Assembly (NCBI GenBank): GCA_016342745.1
Contig: JAEINT010000028.1
Location: 1 to 33,179 of the forward strand
Direction of reading: 5' to 3'
Length of the DNA stretch: 33,179 bases
Origin: Labilibaculum sp.
Lineage (GTDB): Bacteria; Bacteroidota; Bacteroidia; Bacteroidales; Marinifilaceae
In this document: positions 32,115 through 33,179 of the stretch, one piece after another
Numbering within the stretch: the first letter of the stretch is position 1
Layout: each line of letters starts with the position of its first letter
Notes under the pieces: model-generated
What the model was told of the DNA's origin: nothing
Databases searched by the model: none
What the model saw: only the letters and a program-made list of their open reading frames with translations
Made by a program: the position numbers and the translations under genes

Positions 32115-32465
32115 ATGCAAATACTAATTAAAGATATTGGGACAAAAGACTGGGCATTATTTTTCCAAGAACTATCGAACATTGTAGGTGAACATTGTTA
32201 TAGTTTTGAAATTATTGATAGTGATAGCAAATCTGATTTTGAACCGCTTATTATACCGACACTTACGGGAGATTTAGAGAACGATTTACAAATCATCTAT
32301 AAAAACGGTAAACCTCACGGAATACGAGACCGAAGCGGGTATTTACTTTTTTTCCCCGAAAAATCAAGATACGATAATCAACCGGAACGATACAAACAAG
32401 AAATGTATCAACAAAATTTATTGGCTGAATATTTATTACACCAACTTAGTAAGTGTCCGGCATAA
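32115..32465 (+). CDS. 116-residue hypothetical protein
   Basis: The ribosome binding site GGAGGTAGG lies just before the ATG, the strongest in the window. The product is soluble and mixed alpha/beta, with SGYLLFFPEKSRYDNQPERY in the middle and a helical Q-rich end. I do not recognise it. It is bracketed by the two 189-bp repeats, so recombination between them would delete it and leave one zinc-finger ORF. Confidence 0.6.
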   Translation: MQILIKDIGTKDWALFFQELSNIVGEHCYSFEIIDSDSKSDFEPLIIPTLTGDLENDLQIIYKNGKPHGIRDRSGYLLFFPEKSRYDNQPERYKQEMYQQNLLAEYLLHQLSKCPA

Positions 32466-32650
32466 CGGCGTTGAGTTTAGCCGGATTGTGGACGGAGAGT
32501 ATGATCCTATGAAAATATTTATAGTTGACAAATGCGGATTAACGGAAATTAAATTTATTAAAGTTATAAAGGAGTGCGAATATTGTGGAAGAAAAACTGG
32601 AAACAAAAAATATTGTTCAAGAATGTGCCAAAGAGAAGCTAGAAGAATAC
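32462..32650 (+). repeat. 189-bp perfect direct repeat, copy 2
   Basis: This is the second identical copy of 31900-32088. It begins inside the last codons of the 116-residue gene (the shared ATAACGG includes its stop) and is followed by unrelated sequence. Complete identity indicates a recent duplication or an assembly artefact. Confidence 0.95.
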
Positions 32651-32655
32651 TTTGA
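32509..32655 (+). CDS. 48-residue zinc-finger protein (copy 2)
   Basis: This is the same frame as the copy at 31947, identical for 46 codons, but it leaves the repeat earlier and ends R-R-I-L before TGA. The four zinc-ligand cysteines are intact, so it could still fold. It may be the truncated product of the duplication. Confidence 0.5.
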   Translation: MKIFIVDKCGLTEIKFIKVIKECEYCGRKTGNKKYCSRMCQREARRIL

Positions 32656-32708
32656 TTTCTCAATACTGAATGGCTTAACTTATCCGTACAGATATTTTTT
32701 TTCACTCA

Positions 32709-32761
32709 GTCGATGATCACAAAAATTGATAAAGAAGAAACTCAATTTTTCTGCCATCGAC
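32709..32761 (+). terminator. stem-loop after the second zinc-finger ORF
   Basis: GTCGATG (32709-32715) pairs with CATCGAC (32755-32761), and AAAAATTGA (32721-32729) pairs with TCAATTTTT (32742-32750) inside it. It lies 54 bp downstream of the second zinc-finger stop. Pyrimidine-rich sequence follows but not a clean T run, so it is a possible terminator only. Confidence 0.45.
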
Positions 32762-32800
32762 TTCGTTTCTTTCTTCCCCTTTTCCAGTTCCAGAATAATT

Positions 32801-32856
32801 TCATGTGATCTTTTAAAAATTTTTTAATTCAAAATCATGTGAACTTTCATGTGATC
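32801..32856. promoter_or_regulatory. three TCATGTGAWC boxes upstream of the Cys-rich gene
   Basis: TCATGTGATC occurs at 32801-32810 and 32847-32856, and TCATGTGAAC at 32835-32844. They lie about 70-130 bp before the ATG of the Cys-rich protein, in AT-rich DNA. Repeated copies in the same orientation suggest operator sites, perhaps for a metal- or stress-responsive regulator. This is inferred from position only. Confidence 0.45.
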
Positions 32857-32928
32857 TTTAATTTTTTAAGTTTTTCTAAATTAAAAAAACATTTCTAAAA
32901 CACATAAACCATTGTATTAAAAGACTTT

Positions 32929-33117
32929 ATGTTGACATTAAATTTAACAGTTTCTGAAGACTGCAAATGCGAAAAATGTACAACTGTAAAAAAAGAATGT
33001 AGTAAATGCGAAACTGCTAAAGTTGAAAAAGAAGTAAAAAAATGTTCGGCAACAAAAACTGTTAAAGCAGTAAAAAAATGCGCGGCAGATTGTAAATGTG
33101 CCAAATGTACTGCATAG
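32929..33117 (+). CDS. Cys/Lys-rich, metallothionein-like small protein
   Basis: The 62-residue product has ten cysteines and many lysines. They are arranged as C-x-C-x2-C at 12-17 (CKCEKC) and 55-60 (CKCAKC), with C-x2-C at 24-27 and single cysteines at 39 and 51. There is no aromatic residue and no signal peptide. Clustered C-x-C and C-x2-C motifs in a short basic protein are typical of metal-thiolate chelators. Known bacterial metallothioneins such as SmtA have a different, His-containing pattern, so homology is not claimed. The ATG follows AT-rich DNA without a clear ribosome binding site. Metal storage or detoxification is the best guess. Confidence 0.55.
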   Translation: MLTLNLTVSEDCKCEKCTTVKKECSKCETAKVEKEVKKCSATKTVKAVKKCAADCKCAKCTA

Positions 33118-33179
33118 TTAATTTTGTTGCATTTTAAGCCATTTTTAAGCCTTTCTGTATATTTAGATTGCTTTCAAAG

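Noticed and set aside
32436-32705. 89-codon open frame on the minus strand over the second 189-bp repeat
   Set aside because: It is antisense to the zinc-finger ORF, whose cysteine spacing is that of a real domain. The minus-strand product has no recognisable feature.
32895-33104. 69-codon open frame on the minus strand over the Cys-rich gene
   Set aside because: It is the mirror of the repeated Lys/Cys codons and gives a Phe/His/Ser-rich low-complexity product.

Overview
The window is AT-rich throughout. Its protein families point to the Bacteroidota/FCB group: TupA-like ATP-grasp, ORF6N, DUF1016, DUF4391 and an integrase-type transposase relic. The mostly weak ribosome binding sites in the first two thirds agree with this. 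The assignment is an inference; there is no rRNA, tRNA or housekeeping marker. I see no CRISPR array and no complete insertion sequence. The window reads as three accessory modules side by side.

Region 1 (1-12.4 kb, + strand). A TPR protein is followed by about 0.8 kb of non-coding DNA rich in inverted repeats. Then comes a tight operon (1958-12264) of ten genes: a radical SAM protein with a DUF512-like tail, a MoaA-like radical SAM protein, a class I methyltransferase, a GT28/MurG-like glycosyltransferase, two more radical SAM proteins, a GT4-NodB deacetylase fusion, a GT2, a GT-A/GT8-like glycosyltransferase and a TupA-like ATP-grasp enzyme. Genes overlap by 4-25 bp or lie within about 15 bp of each other. 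Four dissimilar radical SAM enzymes mixed with glycosyltransferases suggest a surface glycan, glycopeptide or small-molecule pathway with unusual chemistry. This is the best candidate here for an undescribed system. The operon ends in a truncated next gene and a transposase relic.

Region 2 (13.0-25.05 kb, - strand). This is one defence operon. In transcription order it reads: GIY-YIG protein, PLD-like/SNF2 helicase, DUF4391, a short ORF6N-like fragment, ORF6N protein, DUF1016 (YhcG) nuclease, type III Mod methyltransferase and type III Res helicase-nuclease. It looks like a type III restriction-modification system extended by a second helicase and several accessory nuclease or DNA-binding genes.

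Region 3 (25.1-33.2 kb, mostly + strand). This is a phage-, plasmid- or ICE-like segment. It holds a 5'-truncated DUF932-like gene, a structured non-coding stretch ending in a clear terminator, a Rad50/SbcC-like ATPase with a damaged Walker A, a RecT-like annealing protein, an MBL-fold hydrolase, and a run of very small genes with stronger Shine-Dalgarno sites and many hairpins. A perfect 189-bp direct repeat gives two copies of a small zinc-finger ORF. The window ends with a Cys/Lys-rich, metallothionein-like small protein behind three copies of a TCATGTGAWC motif.
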